Assembly (NCBI GenBank): GCA_947631945.1
Contig: CANRNI010000024.1
Span: forward strand, 1-41,900
Length of the DNA stretch: 41,900 bases
Reading direction: 5' to 3'
DNA from: an uncultured Clostridia bacterium
Lineage (GTDB): Bacteria; Bacillota; Clostridia; Oscillospirales; Acutalibacteraceae
The translations under genes were made by a program, and so were the position numbers. Every line of letters starts with the position of its first letter. Positions within the stretch are counted from its first letter, which is position 1. Below the pieces are notes generated by a model that saw nothing but the letters and a program-made list of their open reading frames with translations, had not been told where the DNA came from and searched no databases. This document shows, piece by piece, positions 19,401-26,470 of the stretch.

Positions 19401-20336
19401 AAGTCTGTAAGAGATGAAATTGCGGCAAAGTCAAAGAGCGAGATAAAAGAGAATATCAAAAAGTACGAGGGTACTATAAATCTCGCTTATACAAAGCCGC
19501 TTGCGACGAACATTGTAAGAAGCGAGAAAGCCACCGTAGAATCTCTTGACTATGTAACGGAAGAAGAGAAGGCGGAGGTTTTGAAGCTGATAGAGGATAA
19601 CAACGCCGCTGTTCAAAAGATAATAGACGACAACAACGTTTTAGACTGGGAGAAAACAGACGAGCTTCTGAGCGAGATCGAGGATAAAGCAGACGCTCTC
19701 TGGCGCAAGAACGTGTTCTTGTGGGCAGACAAGTATGCGTTCGAAGAATTTGACGAGGCAATAAAAGAATACGGTCCGAAGTGTACTTTTATAACACAGG
19801 AACAGTTGGATAAAGTAAGAGATCTTCTCAAGGACGCAACAGCATCTGCAAGTGCAGAAATGAAAGAAGCGGTAGGAACTGATGAAGAAACCGAAAGGAT
19901 AAATTCAATCGGCGAAGCGCTTCAGGAAATGTATGACACAACGCTCCAAACGTTATTTGAGTCGAACGCAAAAAAAGGAATTTCTGTGGCAGCGTCCGAA
20001 ACGAGAGAAGCCATAAAGGCTCTTGAAGAGAAGAACAAAACTGATCTCAGCAAGCTTACGGCTGATGTCGATAAGCTCAAAGAAGAGGCTGAAAACGCTC
20101 TGCTCGACGTAGAAGCTGAGTTCGGCTTTATAAGCGACAAAGACGCTGTAGCGGCGCTCTATGACAAAATCTCAAAGATCGGCGTAGAATACGAAGCGAA
20201 GATACGCGCGGTATTGTCCGAACAGGATCCCAAGGAATCTCCCGAAACAGGCTTTGATATGTCGGCAATAGCTGTACTTATCGCACTGTCGGGCTGTACG
20301 ATAGTTCTTGCAAAGAAGAAATCAAAAAGCAGATAA
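16413..20336 (+). CDS. Cell-wall-anchored 5'-nucleotidase/metallophosphoesterase with long helical stalk
   Basis: 1307 residues. Sec signal peptide (about 1-27), calcineurin-like phosphoesterase domain (~32-250) with TTNDIHG, LLVDAGDAVQG, AAGNHEFDFG, LITHLGD and GHSHT motifs, then a 5'-nucleotidase C-terminal domain (~320-520, YVESRIVETPYGD..., AVENGGGIAQTLPAGTVTRGD). A short beta-rich segment follows and then about 600 residues of acidic, Lys/Glu/Ala-rich helix resembling coiled-coil or FIVAR-like stalks. The end is SPETG, a hydrophobic stretch and KKKSKSR, a sortase signal of the [S/P]PxTG kind used by clostridial SrtB. ATG follows AAAGGAG. It probably releases phosphate and nucleosides from nucleotides outside the cell. 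Twice the usual UshA-type length owing to the stalk. Confidence 0.88.
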   Translation: MKLKEKILSIMVSVAMVFSLLPAGAFAADTETVTIFTTNDIHGVVAESETTIGLAQAAAMKASTANSLLVDAGDAVQGASFATISQGEDVIKMMNAAGYDVMAAGNHEFDFGTDQLKKLEETADFPILSANVMKDGATLLESSAVIEAGGKKIGFVGITTKNTATSTNPAKLSGVTFGDEIKAAKDEIAKLKDSTDAIVLITHLGDSKAAVSCTSEALLDGLSDNELKEVTAVIDGHSHTVEQKTYTKGSVKIPIVQTGTLFTSIGMVELTFGANGVSATCKVLDKATADKYSLNADGKAKKANVENVLNGIQSEQNEILGEKLCENNIPLWGGYICYDYVESRIVETPYGDFVTDAFAEYAREFAKNNGIDLPVIAVENGGGIAQTLPAGTVTRGDVLNAFNHGNVVEVYEVTPQMLRTALELGLTMTGQDETGMLVTEKASGSFLQAGGFSYSYDPAGAAGKKVTNITLSDGTKLDLNDNKTKLLLATNNYVGTFEGIKEGTKVGELGGEDQIVMDYILANLKNGRLTYEITEPRIIIANDRSSDTYTVTIPVTLSDGTALKDTDLMISIDDADGVTVKTNKNGEIALELEKGAHTIWLRETNDENSPVYVNNYSGTGTADTNPGYYTFSFTALSIDEYKAEVAQYIEDYAARNISDINEYLTYCEADVAKTAISRTEQLRDFALEELVDLTTYEEMGEFYDMFVDGAEIVYEVADLNDTVEYYKAETEDIVNDGILTREEADALIKKLEDIERDALLNIANLQPDDSLDKYFEILDAAFDEIDKILITINKDLVKDQVAKYKDYFQKAVDDNPDWFEYAPDGKTEEVLNDIITKLDGLLKENETPTDLDVQLKLYDDIINGALSEWAELNTLCAKASIAKTSQSAADRIKGAEAIDGKDRSAMTAAVEALKAEAEKTVDALDDKDTEVKGNIAVEVMNEYVEVVDNFKADVSAEYIEAFIVEVEKYYTEDIENFTMLTDEEKARYKKDLDEAIKSVRDEIAAKSKSEIKENIKKYEGTINLAYTKPLATNIVRSEKATVESLDYVTEEEKAEVLKLIEDNNAAVQKIIDDNNVLDWEKTDELLSEIEDKADALWRKNVFLWADKYAFEEFDEAIKEYGPKCTFITQEQLDKVRDLLKDATASASAEMKEAVGTDEETERINSIGEALQEMYDTTLQTLFESNAKKGISVAASETREAIKALEEKNKTDLSKLTADVDKLKEEAENALLDVEAEFGFISDKDAVAALYDKISKIGVEYEAKIRAVLSEQDPKESPETGFDMSAIAVLIALSGCTIVLAKKKSKSR

Positions 20337-20362
20337 GCCTGAAAACACCACAGCATAAACAA

Positions 20363-20401
20363 AAGGGGAAGCCTTTGGAAAAAGGTTTCCCCCATTTTTT
20401 T
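20363..20401 (+). terminator. Intrinsic terminator of the nucleotidase gene
   Basis: GGGGAAGCCTTT (20365-20376) pairs with AAAGGTTTCCCC, followed by ATTTTTTT. Confidence 0.85.
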
Positions 20402-20423
20402 ACCTAACTTCTAAAAATGCGTG

Positions 20424-20470
20424 CACCCGTGAAATGCACCCATTTTGTTGGACAATGTGGTATAATAGAG
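20424..20470 (+). mobile_element. Possible IS3-type left end fragment
   Basis: Two GTGCACCC/ATGCACCC blocks followed by TTTTGTTGGACAA and an extended -10 promoter (TGGTATAAT, 20458-20466) resemble the left end and promoter of IS3-family elements. No transposase follows. Identification is by pattern memory only. Confidence 0.3.
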
Positions 20471-20479
20471 GTATACCGA

Positions 20480-20715
20480 AACCTCTTTCGGCGCGGAATT
20501 TCGGCACTTCCTACGCGATTGACGCGTTTGGAGAAGTTATGGCGCGCGGCGGCACAGAACTTGTCATGTCAAGCCGGACAGATTATATGCCACACGCACT
20601 CACCGCCGAGGACGAATACGCGCTTGTTATGACACCGACAGCCAATAAGGCGTATATTGCGGAGGACCACGAGGTCTTTGATATTGATTTGCCTGTTAAA
20701 GATAAAAGTCTTTGA
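20480..20715 (+). pseudogene. 3' fragment of an integrative-element protein
   Basis: Reading frame to TGA 20713-20715 gives FGTSYAIDAFGEVMARGGTE and ...YMPHALTAEDEYALVMTPTA, a well-formed protein tail with no start and no ribosome site of its own. It joins abruptly to the IS-like end upstream. I do not recognise the family; context suggests conjugative-element cargo. Confidence 0.4.
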
Positions 20716-21268
20716 AAATCTGCTTTATGCTATTCTCTCGTATGTGGTCAAGCAGTTTCAAACCTCGCATAAATCGTCGTACACGCTCCTGCTCGCGCCA
20801 AAAAATTACAAACCCAACAGCAGCTCTAGCCGAATTTTTCTTGTGCTATGACTGCGCTCGGAAGAGAATTTTATTTCGTAGTTCGACAGTTCGTAAGCAT
20901 TCTAAACCAAATCTCTTGTCAGCCTGTTCATAATTTGACATTGGAATTTTTGCTGAGGGCAACCGTAAATAAACTGCTTGATTTTGAAGATAACGGCACG
21001 GCAATGTGCCTGATGACAACGATGAATAATATTGTTGACGCATTGCGGGAACCCTTGGATACGCGATATATTTTGTATAATTACTTGATATCACGATGTG
21101 AGTTGGTACATATGATAAGTAGCTTGAAACAATATTGTACGAGGGATATTTCTTCCACAGAGATTATCCGTGTGAAATTATAAATTACGATTTTTTTACC
21201 AACGAGCCGAAATTGTCGCAGGTTTTCTTTTTCGATAATTATACCGATTATTTTGTGTTCCTTTTCTG
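20716..21268 (+). other. Decayed coding DNA, unassigned
   Basis: No intact gene. A 111-codon frame at 20848-21183 has no ribosome site. Another frame near 21138-21270 (YEGYFFHRDYPCEIINYDFF...) reads like protein but is closed on both sides. Consistent with a deleted and frameshifted mobile-element segment. Confidence 0.3.
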
Positions 21269-21397
21269 AAGTTCGCCGAGTATGACGATACGGCAGTCAG
21301 ATAGCTTATTGAACGAATTGTTGTAACTGACAAGAACTGCATAACAATACGGCTTAAGGGCGGGTTTGAAATTCAAAAAAGTATGGGAGAGAGGTGA
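21269..21397 (+). pseudogene. Serine recombinase C-terminal remnant
   Basis: The frame KFAEYDDTAVR-stop-LIERIVVTDKN..IRLKGGFEI matches the last ~40 residues of large serine recombinases. An in-frame TAG (21302-21304) stands where these proteins usually have Gln. The rest of the gene is missing. It directly precedes the ribbon-helix-helix genes, suggesting their usual order in the parent element. Confidence 0.5.
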
Positions 21398-21401
21398 TAA
21401 T

Positions 21402-21524
21402 TTGGATATTGAAATTTCACAGGAACTCTATCAGTTGTTGCTGATACAGTCGGCAGAATCGGGGTTGTCGGTTGATGAACTGATAAAATTCGCATTCGGA
21501 AATTACATTGAGGAGAGTGATTAA
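21402..21524 (+). CDS. Small ribbon-helix-helix-like protein
   Basis: 40 residues from TTG 21402 (GAGAGGTG just upstream): MDIEISQELYQLLLIQSAES... then GLSVDELIKFAFGNYIEESD. The pattern strand - helix - GLSVDELI - helix is that of ribbon-helix-helix DNA-binding proteins. Its stop is one base before the ATG of the next small gene. It may be intact and is probably an element-encoded regulator or partition-like factor. Confidence 0.55.
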   Translation: MDIEISQELYQLLLIQSAESGLSVDELIKFAFGNYIEESD

Positions 21525-21525
21525 A

Positions 21526-21654
21526 ATGGCGGCTGAAAAGGAAGGAATTACAGTCAAAATCGACGCCGAACTTCATGCAGAGGTTTGGCAATTTTTGGAC
21601 AGTCATGATAACTTTGGCATTCCAAGTACCGGAGGAGCTTTTTCAAAAAATTAA
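21526..21654 (+). pseudogene. Truncated ribbon-helix-helix protein
   Basis: Begins as a second ribbon-helix-helix protein (MAAEKEGITVKIDAELHAEV), but after residue ~27 a deletion fuses it out of frame to the next protein, and it ends in a nonsense tail at 21652-21654. Confidence 0.5.
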
Positions 21655-21955
21655 AGATTATCTTCAGCGCAACAACATGACACAGAAAGAGTTTGTGATC
21701 GGGCTTATCGAGAACGAGATTTAGCGTAATCTGACGCAAAAAGCATCGGAAGCGGAATAGCGCGAAACAGCCGCTGTGAGTGATTTCGAGGACGTTTCCA
21801 ACGGTGAAAGCGAGGAAACCGAGGACGAGGAGCTCGGCGACGAAGAAACTGAGAACTTGGACAAAGAGTCGAGCGAGGACGAGGAATCCGAAGATGAGGA
21901 TCTCAATAAGTATGAGAACGAGTCCGAGGGTCAGGGAATGGCGATAGGAGTGTAA
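21605..21955 (+). pseudogene. Acidic-tailed ribbon-helix-helix protein, interrupted by two amber codons
   Basis: From ATG 21605: MITLAFQVPEELFQKIKDYL, QRNNMTQKEFVIGLIENEI, then TAG (21722-21724). The same frame continues RNLTQKASEAE, TAG (21758-21760), and a Glu/Asp-rich tail ending GQGMAIGV before TAA 21953-21955. The tail is homologous to the gene fragment at 1-212. Both ambers are one C-to-T (CAG) change away from Gln. Because other genes here use TAG as a genuine stop, this is decay rather than recoding. Confidence 0.65.
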
Positions 21956-21966
21956 GCTAATGGTTG

Positions 21967-22013
21967 TGCCGCAGTTCAGGTCACTTGGGCAGGAACTGCG
22001 GCAAAATTTTTTT
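21967..22013 (+). terminator. Intrinsic terminator
   Basis: TGCCGCAGTTC (21967-21977)/GAACTGCGGCA (21993-22003), then AAATTTTTTT. It ends the ribbon-helix-helix transcript. Confidence 0.85.
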
Positions 22014-22087
22014 GTGAAAACACAAACATACACTTTACAATTTTTGTAAGTTTCCACATAAATTTTCAAAAAATCGTGAAAAAAGTA

Positions 22088-22116
22088 TTGACTTCTAAAT
22101 ATGAATGTGTTATAAT
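22088..22116 (+). promoter_or_regulatory. Promoter of the AT-rich cassette
   Basis: TTGACT (22088-22093), 17 bases, TATAAT (22111-22116). A 200-base leader follows with a hairpin GCACAAA/TTTGTGC near 22174-22200. Confidence 0.75.
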
Positions 22117-22328
22117 TAATTAGTCATTGAAAAAGTGTTAGTTAAGTATAATGGTTTGGCGTGGTTATTTTGCACAAATGCATGTTGCTTTTTTGTGCAA
22201 ATTAACAAATTTGCGGCGTCAAAGTTGCTTAAAAACAGCTGAAATGCATATAATATTTCACGACGTACATTTGCGGCGGAAGAGTTGTTTCCATAGAATG
22301 TTAAGTTTAGTATAGAGGAAGTTGAGTA

Positions 22329-22813
22329 ATGGCTAAAAAAAGACAAAAATGCAAAAGAGATTGATCCAATAGAGGATTTTTTCAAAAAAGGTGGTTGGGG
22401 TGGCTTTGTTAAGTTCATTACAACTCTTATGGTTTGCATAATTTTGCTGTTTCAGAATACATTTTTTAATGCGCTGACATGGAATGTTCTGGTATTGAAT
22501 ATTCCATATTTAATAGATTGTTTAGAATTCAGTTATATTCCTAAGAGTGAGCAAACGAGGGTGTTTATGTGTCTAAGGAAGGGGGTTAATTGTTTTCTTT
22601 GCCATTGCTGTTTTTGTTGCTTTTTTTGTTTTGCTTGTATTGGCCGGTATTGTTGAAATACAATTGAACGAAGGCTTTTTCATATTGTTTTTTAAGTTTT
22701 TTAGTTTTGCTAGCGTGGGTGGAGCACTATTTAATTATATCGGTAAAGTACATACAAAAACATATCAATTGAAGCAAGCAGAAGAATCTTGCATAGGAAC
22801 GAGTGAATTTTGA
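22329..22813 (+). pseudogene. Three-segment membrane protein with two homopolymer frameshifts
   Basis: ATG 22329 opens MAKK..., then the frame must move by one at an A7 run (22335-22341) to continue DKNAKEIDPIEDFFKKGGWG and a membrane segment (FITTLMVCIILLFQ), and again at a G5 run (22581-22585) to continue GLIVFFAIAVFVAFFVLLVL and a third segment, ending YQLKQAEESCIGTSEF-stop. Corrected length is about 160 residues. Both breaks look like one extra base. AT-rich relative to its surroundings. No family recognised. First gene of a three-gene run with the next two ORFs. Confidence 0.5.
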
Positions 22814-22836
22814 ATGCTTAGAAATGTGAGGGGTTT

Positions 22837-23034
22837 ATGGTGGAATTTATATTGTTAGGAATTGCCTTGATGCTTATTGGGTTTGTTCTTATAATATGTA
22901 TTAGGGAATTATATATTAATCACTATAATCCACTTCCAAAATTTCAAAATGGTGATAGACGTTTGGATGATATAGAGTTCATTAAAACGAGAACGATTGA
23001 AGATAAGTTTCAGCAGGTAAATACTGATAACTAA
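22837..23034 (+). CDS. Small single-span membrane protein
   Basis: 65 residues: hydrophobic residues 3-24 (FILLGIALMLIGFVLIICI), then a polar tail with NPLPKFQNGDRRLDDIEFIK. ATG follows GAGGGG. It is the only unbroken frame of the cassette and lies between two frameshifted genes, 3 bases before the next start. Function unknown. Confidence 0.5.
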   Translation: MVEFILLGIALMLIGFVLIICIRELYINHYNPLPKFQNGDRRLDDIEFIKTRTIEDKFQQVNTDN

Positions 23035-23037
23035 AAA

Positions 23038-23579
23038 ATGTTTTCAATCACTTAGTGCAAATATTATCGAACCGTATATCAATGATTTGTTGACAATTGA
23101 TAAAGGGTCTGGTAATGGTTGTTTGAAATATAGAAAAAATAAGCTAAATAAGGTTACAAGATCTATGAAAAAGAGCGTCGGACTATCCGAAAGTATTTTA
23201 TGAATTCAGAATCCCAACCAATTGATAGTCATAAGATAGGTTCTGTTTTAATATATTCTATTCTAAAGAGCCATATTTTTAAGGTGACAAAAATTGCAAA
23301 GCAGCATTTATTACCTGTTTTGCTGATGGCTAATGAATATTTGGCTATATATGTTGCTTTAAGTGTTGTTGAATCGTATATTAAGGAAGAAAAAAATTTG
23401 ATGCAAATAATTCCGAAGATTACCACTTGGATATACCATTAACTTTTCACGATAAAGCTCCAGATTCCTATATAGCTAATTTATGTCAAGCTTTGTATTA
23501 TTTGATGAATAATAAGGAATTCGATATATTTGCTTACGCAAATATATTATATCTTCTAGAGGCATATACTAAAAAATAG
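23038..23579 (+). pseudogene. Hypothetical soluble protein, reconstructed across three frameshifts
   Basis: ATG 23038 gives MF then the frame must shift at a T4 run (23041-23044) to read QSLSANIIEPYINDLLTIDK..., shift at an A5 run near 23167 to read KKERRTIRKYFMN...PIDSHKIGSVLIYSILKS, ...LLMANEYLAIYVALSVVESY, and shift again at an A7 run near 23390 to read KFDANNSEDYHLDIPLTFHD ... FDIFAYANILYLLEAYTKK-stop at 23577-23579. The corrected protein is about 180 residues, mainly helical. The HKIGSVLIYSILK...NEYLA arrangement reminds me of uncharacterised proteins in defence islands, but I cannot name a family. Without joining frames it is easily missed. Confidence 0.5.
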
Positions 23580-23628
23580 ATAATTGCTGTTATCTTATGG
23601 TGCACATAATAATGAGTGGAACGGTTCC

Positions 23629-23765
23629 CAGGAGGGATCGGACTGCTAAGAATGTTGTTTTCTGTACGGCTATTATGAAATCTTTTTTATAAAGGTTAGA
23701 CAAAGTCACAAACAAAGGAAAACCGCATTACTGCCGCAAACGGCTTTGTAATGCGGTTTTTCTCT
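23629..23765 (+). ncRNA. Candidate structured RNA / attenuator, repeat copy 3
   Basis: Block 23650-23701 repeats the unit seen at 355-406 and 283-306 (GAATGTTGTTTTCTGTA...ATGAAATC, then TAAAGGTTAGAC). It contains the mini-ORF ATG-AAA-TCT-TTT-TTA-TAA (MKSFL) and is followed by a strong terminator, stem 23719-23731/23748-23760 with T-run. It stands at the 3' end of the AT-rich cassette. Confidence 0.5.
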
Positions 23766-24116
23766 TATTAGCTTGTTTGAAAGTTCATTCACAATCAATA
23801 CGTTTTTGAGTATAAGTTTAATAATTTGAACAATTATGCAACACGAAATTTCAACCGAGAGTGCCTTTTTTCAGAGCATTTTTTGCAATATAAAAATTTA
23901 TTTTTATATGCAGAGGGCTCTAATTAAAAATGCTGTATTCAAGTTTTTATTTATCACGGAGCTGTCCACCGACGGACAGCTCTTTGCTTATTTACCAAGA
24001 AAACCGCCGTTTTTTGTAGTATTTCTACATATTTTACAAATTTCGTTTTTTTTACTTTTTTAAGTATTTTTTACCGAAATATTATATAATTTTTGTACAA
24101 GGAGTGTAATGCGGAT
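23766..24116 (+). other. AT-rich gene-free stretch
   Basis: Contains a small hairpin GAGCTGTCC/GGACAGCTC at about 23959-23983 and a TATAAT at 24085-24090 that probably serves the regulator at 24117. No gene seen. Confidence 0.35.
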
Positions 24117-24380
24117 ATGATCAGGATTACTTTAAGCCGCAAGCTCGGTGAGATGCGCGTAACGCAAAAAGAGCTTTCCGAAAAGACAGGAATCCGCCCC
24201 GGTACGATCAACGATTTGTACCATTGCGTCGCCGACCGTGTTAGCCTTGATCAGCTCGATAAAATATGCGAGGCGCTCGACTGCGATTTGAGCGACATAT
24301 TGGTGCATACCCCCAACACCTTACGCACTGTAGGCTTGTGCGAAAGCACAACAGTCTACAAAGTCGGCTATAAAGGTTAA
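24117..24380 (+). CDS. XRE-family transcriptional regulator
   Basis: 87 residues from ATG 24117 (AAGGAG 11 bases upstream; a TTG at 24093 is in frame but less likely). The body is a Cro/C1 helix-turn-helix of the YozG/SinR-like single-domain kind: KLGEMRVTQKELSEKTGIRP, TINDLYHC, LDQLDKICEALDCDLSDIL. The first residues MIRITLSRKL are typical of regulators in integrative elements. Monocistronic, closed by the hairpin at 24381-24416. Confidence 0.85.
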   Translation: MIRITLSRKLGEMRVTQKELSEKTGIRPGTINDLYHCVADRVSLDQLDKICEALDCDLSDILVHTPNTLRTVGLCESTTVYKVGYKG

Positions 24381-24416
24381 CAAATCCCCCGACCGATTCC
24401 TCGGTCGGGGGATTTG
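24381..24416. terminator. Hairpin between convergent genes
   Basis: CAAATCCCCCGACCGA/TCGGTCGGGGGATTTG with a 4-base loop, a near-perfect 16-bp stem. T-runs are short, but it lies between two converging genes. Confidence 0.65.
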
Positions 24417-24454
24417 TTATGCCGCTCGTTTGTTTCTCGCGACGCAGTCTGCAC

Positions 24455-24787
24455 TCACGTTTTGTCCTGCGTATTCTCCTCGGTCGGCAACCCGCTAATC
24501 AGAGCATACCCGATAAGCTGTATAATATATGCAGGCGGATTGCGTTTGCCTTCGATCCAGCACCGGAAAGACTGATACGGGATTTCAAAACATCTTGCAA
24601 ATTTGCTTGACACCTTTAAACCGTTAAACTTTTCTCCTGCCACTTTGAGGTAATCCTCCGAGGCTTCCCACGCCTCAAACTGTTCAAGCTGCTCGTCGTC
24701 CATATACTCGATAACGCTTTGCAGATATTGCTCGTCATTTTCCGCTTCTTCCGGAGAGACTCCGTCCGCAGTATACTCGGCAATCAA
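24455..24787 (-). CDS. Putative HTH-like protein, possibly 5'-truncated
   Basis: Up to 110 residues from TTG 24787. An acidic N-terminal half (SPEEAENDEQYLQSVIEYMD) precedes FEIPYQSFRCWIEGKRNPPA and YIIQLIGYALISG, the recognition-helix pattern of XRE-like antitoxin or regulator proteins that end in a PPAYI helix. There is no clear ribosome site, and immediately upstream lies an IS fragment on the same strand whose frame ends inside this gene, so the natural start may have been lost. A toxin partner is not present. Confidence 0.5.
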   Translation of the reverse strand: MIAEYTADGVSPEEAENDEQYLQSVIEYMDDEQLEQFEAWEASEDYLKVAGEKFNGLKVSSKFARCFEIPYQSFRCWIEGKRNPPAYIIQLIGYALISGLPTEENTQDKT

Positions 24788-25175
24788 CGAATCTGTTCCA
24801 TTCCAGACGTTTTCGGGCAGGATCTCGCTTGTGATAATACTTTATACTTAATTTCTTCCTCCGTATGGTCGTTCGGGTGAGGTGAATTTGGCTTGTAGGA
24901 TTTGTCTGCAAGGGATTCCCGCGTTCCGTTATATCGCTTGTTCCAGCGGTACACGGAAGAACGGCCGACTTTGTACCTGCGTGCAACAAAGTTCGCATTC
25001 TTCGTCCCCCTAAACATTTTCACTGCCTTAATTCATTATTTTTAAGAGATGTGAATAATACCGCTTTTTGTGTTATAATATTCCATGGTGATTGCGTTCC
25101 TTTCTGTTATTTTGGGTGTGACAACTTTATTTTAACAGATCTCAACCACTTTTTCTATACCTTTTGTCTCACATC
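24784..25175 (-). mobile_element. IS fragment: transposase N-terminal HTH and left end
   Basis: Frame 25023-24784 encodes MFRGTKNANFVARRYKVGRS, VYRWNKRYNGTRESLADKSY, a transposase helix-turn-helix of the IS3/IS481 kind, then stops before any DDE domain. A related frame upstream (MEYYNTKSGIIHIS) suggests a frameshift at the true start. On the minus strand the segment opens at ~25174 with TGTGAGACAAAAGGTATAG and has GTTGTCACA near 25115, suggesting an IS terminus. The 3' two thirds are gone. Confidence 0.5.
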
Positions 25176-25220
25176 TATTGTAACATAACACATTATAAAA
25201 AATTTTCACTAAAAAACATA

Positions 25221-25249
25221 TTGACTTCATAAAAAAAATATGATAAAAT
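25221..25249 (+). promoter_or_regulatory. Promoter of the ImmA/IrrE cassette
   Basis: TTGACT (25221-25226), 17 bases, TAAAAT (25244-25249) with extended -10 TG at 25241-25242. Confidence 0.7.
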
Positions 25250-25332
25250 ATAAATGTAGTTTATAAAGTTGGTTATATGGTTCACATATTGCGCATAATA
25301 TCTGATAGTTGGTATGCAAGCGGAGGTGCAGT

Positions 25333-25953
25333 ATGTGGAATTATAAGGCTTTGAAAGGACGTAAAGTGATGAATTGCAAACAAGTTATTCGCAATTTCAA
25401 AGAAAAAGGAATTGAAAGGGATGAGAAAAGTGCCATTTCATTAGCAAATGATCTTGTATCATCACTTGAAATAAACGAATTTCCTATCCCTATTGTTAAA
25501 ATCATGAATGATTTGGGGTTTCATGTGTATTCTGCTGAAATGCCAAAAGAAAAAATATCAGGTTTTATTATGATAAATCCTGATATTTCTGAAAAGTTTG
25601 GGTCAGACAAGATAATAGCGGTTTCATGTGATGATACGATTGGGCGTCAGAGATTTACAATTGCTCACGAATTCGCGCATTTTCTTTTTGATTTTGACGA
25701 AAAACATCAAACAAACTATTTCGATACTTATGATATCGAAAAATCTGATGAACTTTGCGAAACTATTCCTAGTAGATTTGCCGCTGAATTTTTAATGCCT
25801 AAGGATATGTTCATTAAGCGTTATAACGAATTAGCAAAAACTTGCCAAACAAAATATGAGATAGTTTCCACTCTTGTCGAAGATTTTCAAGTAAGTCGTA
25901 AAGCTGTTGAAAAACGGTTTGAAGAAGTTGGGTTAAATGACAGGAGTATATAG
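25333..25953 (+). CDS. ImmA/IrrE-family zinc metallopeptidase
   Basis: 206 residues from ATG 25333, which follows GGAGGTG by 6 bases. The catalytic motif TIAHEFAHFLFD is intact, with downstream Glu-containing segment RFAAEFLMP, as in ImmA/IrrE (M78) peptidases. There is no helix-turn-helix domain. ImmA of ICEBs1 and its relatives cleave a partner repressor; here no repressor adjoins, and the partner is instead a membrane protein one base downstream. AT-rich and flanked by an IS fragment and by the repeat element, so acquired as cargo. Confidence 0.9.
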   Translation: MWNYKALKGRKVMNCKQVIRNFKEKGIERDEKSAISLANDLVSSLEINEFPIPIVKIMNDLGFHVYSAEMPKEKISGFIMINPDISEKFGSDKIIAVSCDDTIGRQRFTIAHEFAHFLFDFDEKHQTNYFDTYDIEKSDELCETIPSRFAAEFLMPKDMFIKRYNELAKTCQTKYEIVSTLVEDFQVSRKAVEKRFEEVGLNDRSI

Positions 25954-25954
25954 C

Positions 25955-26434
25955 ATGGGGAAAAAAGATGATTCCAGCGAATATATAAGGGTTATTGCTT
26001 CTAACAACAGTACTCGCGTTAAAAATGACGCAGATTTGGCAAATATAGACCGTGGCAGTATGAAAAAACATAGCGGTGAATATGACAAGTTGCTAAGTGC
26101 CTATACTTCTCATATAGAAAAAACTCTTAATTCAAAAAGAAATATGAAACTTTGGTTTTATGTAATTTCGATAATTGTTATGTTTTTATCAACTGTAATT
26201 CTTATAATTTGTGTGATATATACAATTAGTAGTATTCATAATTCAAGTCTTGGCTTTCTAGACTATATCCCCTCCTGTGTTACTGCCCTTTCGTCATTTC
26301 TTACTGTATACATTGTTATTCCTAAAATAATTGCCAAATATTTGTTTAACTCTCATGAAGAAAATGTTATGAAAGATATTGTCACAAGTATACAAGAGTA
26401 TGATAAACAAATTCGTAAAAAACTTGGAAAATAA
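25955..26434 (+). CDS. Two-span membrane protein partnered with ImmA/IrrE
   Basis: 159 residues from ATG 25955 (AGGAGTATATAGC just upstream). Soluble N-terminus (~1-70), two membrane segments (FYVISIIVMFLSTVILIICV near 77-98 and a second near 110-135), and a cytoplasmic helical tail VMKDIVTSIQEYDKQIRKK. The architecture of a helix, two spans and a helical tail recalls SLATT-like pore proteins of conflict systems, but I cannot assign it. The gene is coupled to the protease gene (1-base gap). Confidence 0.6.
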   Translation: MGKKDDSSEYIRVIASNNSTRVKNDADLANIDRGSMKKHSGEYDKLLSAYTSHIEKTLNSKRNMKLWFYVISIIVMFLSTVILIICVIYTISSIHNSSLGFLDYIPSCVTALSSFLTVYIVIPKIIAKYLFNSHEENVMKDIVTSIQEYDKQIRKKLGK

Positions 26435-26470
26435 CAATCTTTTAACTTCAAAATGGAATTTTGCAAAACA

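Noticed and set aside
18490-20140. Several long minus-strand frames inside the nucleotidase gene
   Set aside because: Ser-rich shadows of the Glu/Lys-rich plus strand; no start signals.
20846-21183. Opposed 80-110 codon frames in the decayed stretch
   Set aside because: Neither strand has a ribosome site or known domain; treated as debris.
21302-21760. Three in-frame TAG codons at Gln-compatible positions, suggesting amber recoding
   Set aside because: Intact genes in the window end in TAG (for example 13381-13383, 25951-25953 and 33600-33602), so TAG is a normal stop; the same stretch also has a deletion fusion. Ordinary decay explains it.
22335-22342. A7 run as a programmed frameshift site
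   Set aside because: A -1 slip leads to a prompt stop; the useful frame needs +1, and the cassette has four more breaks at other homopolymers. Random indels or read errors are likelier.
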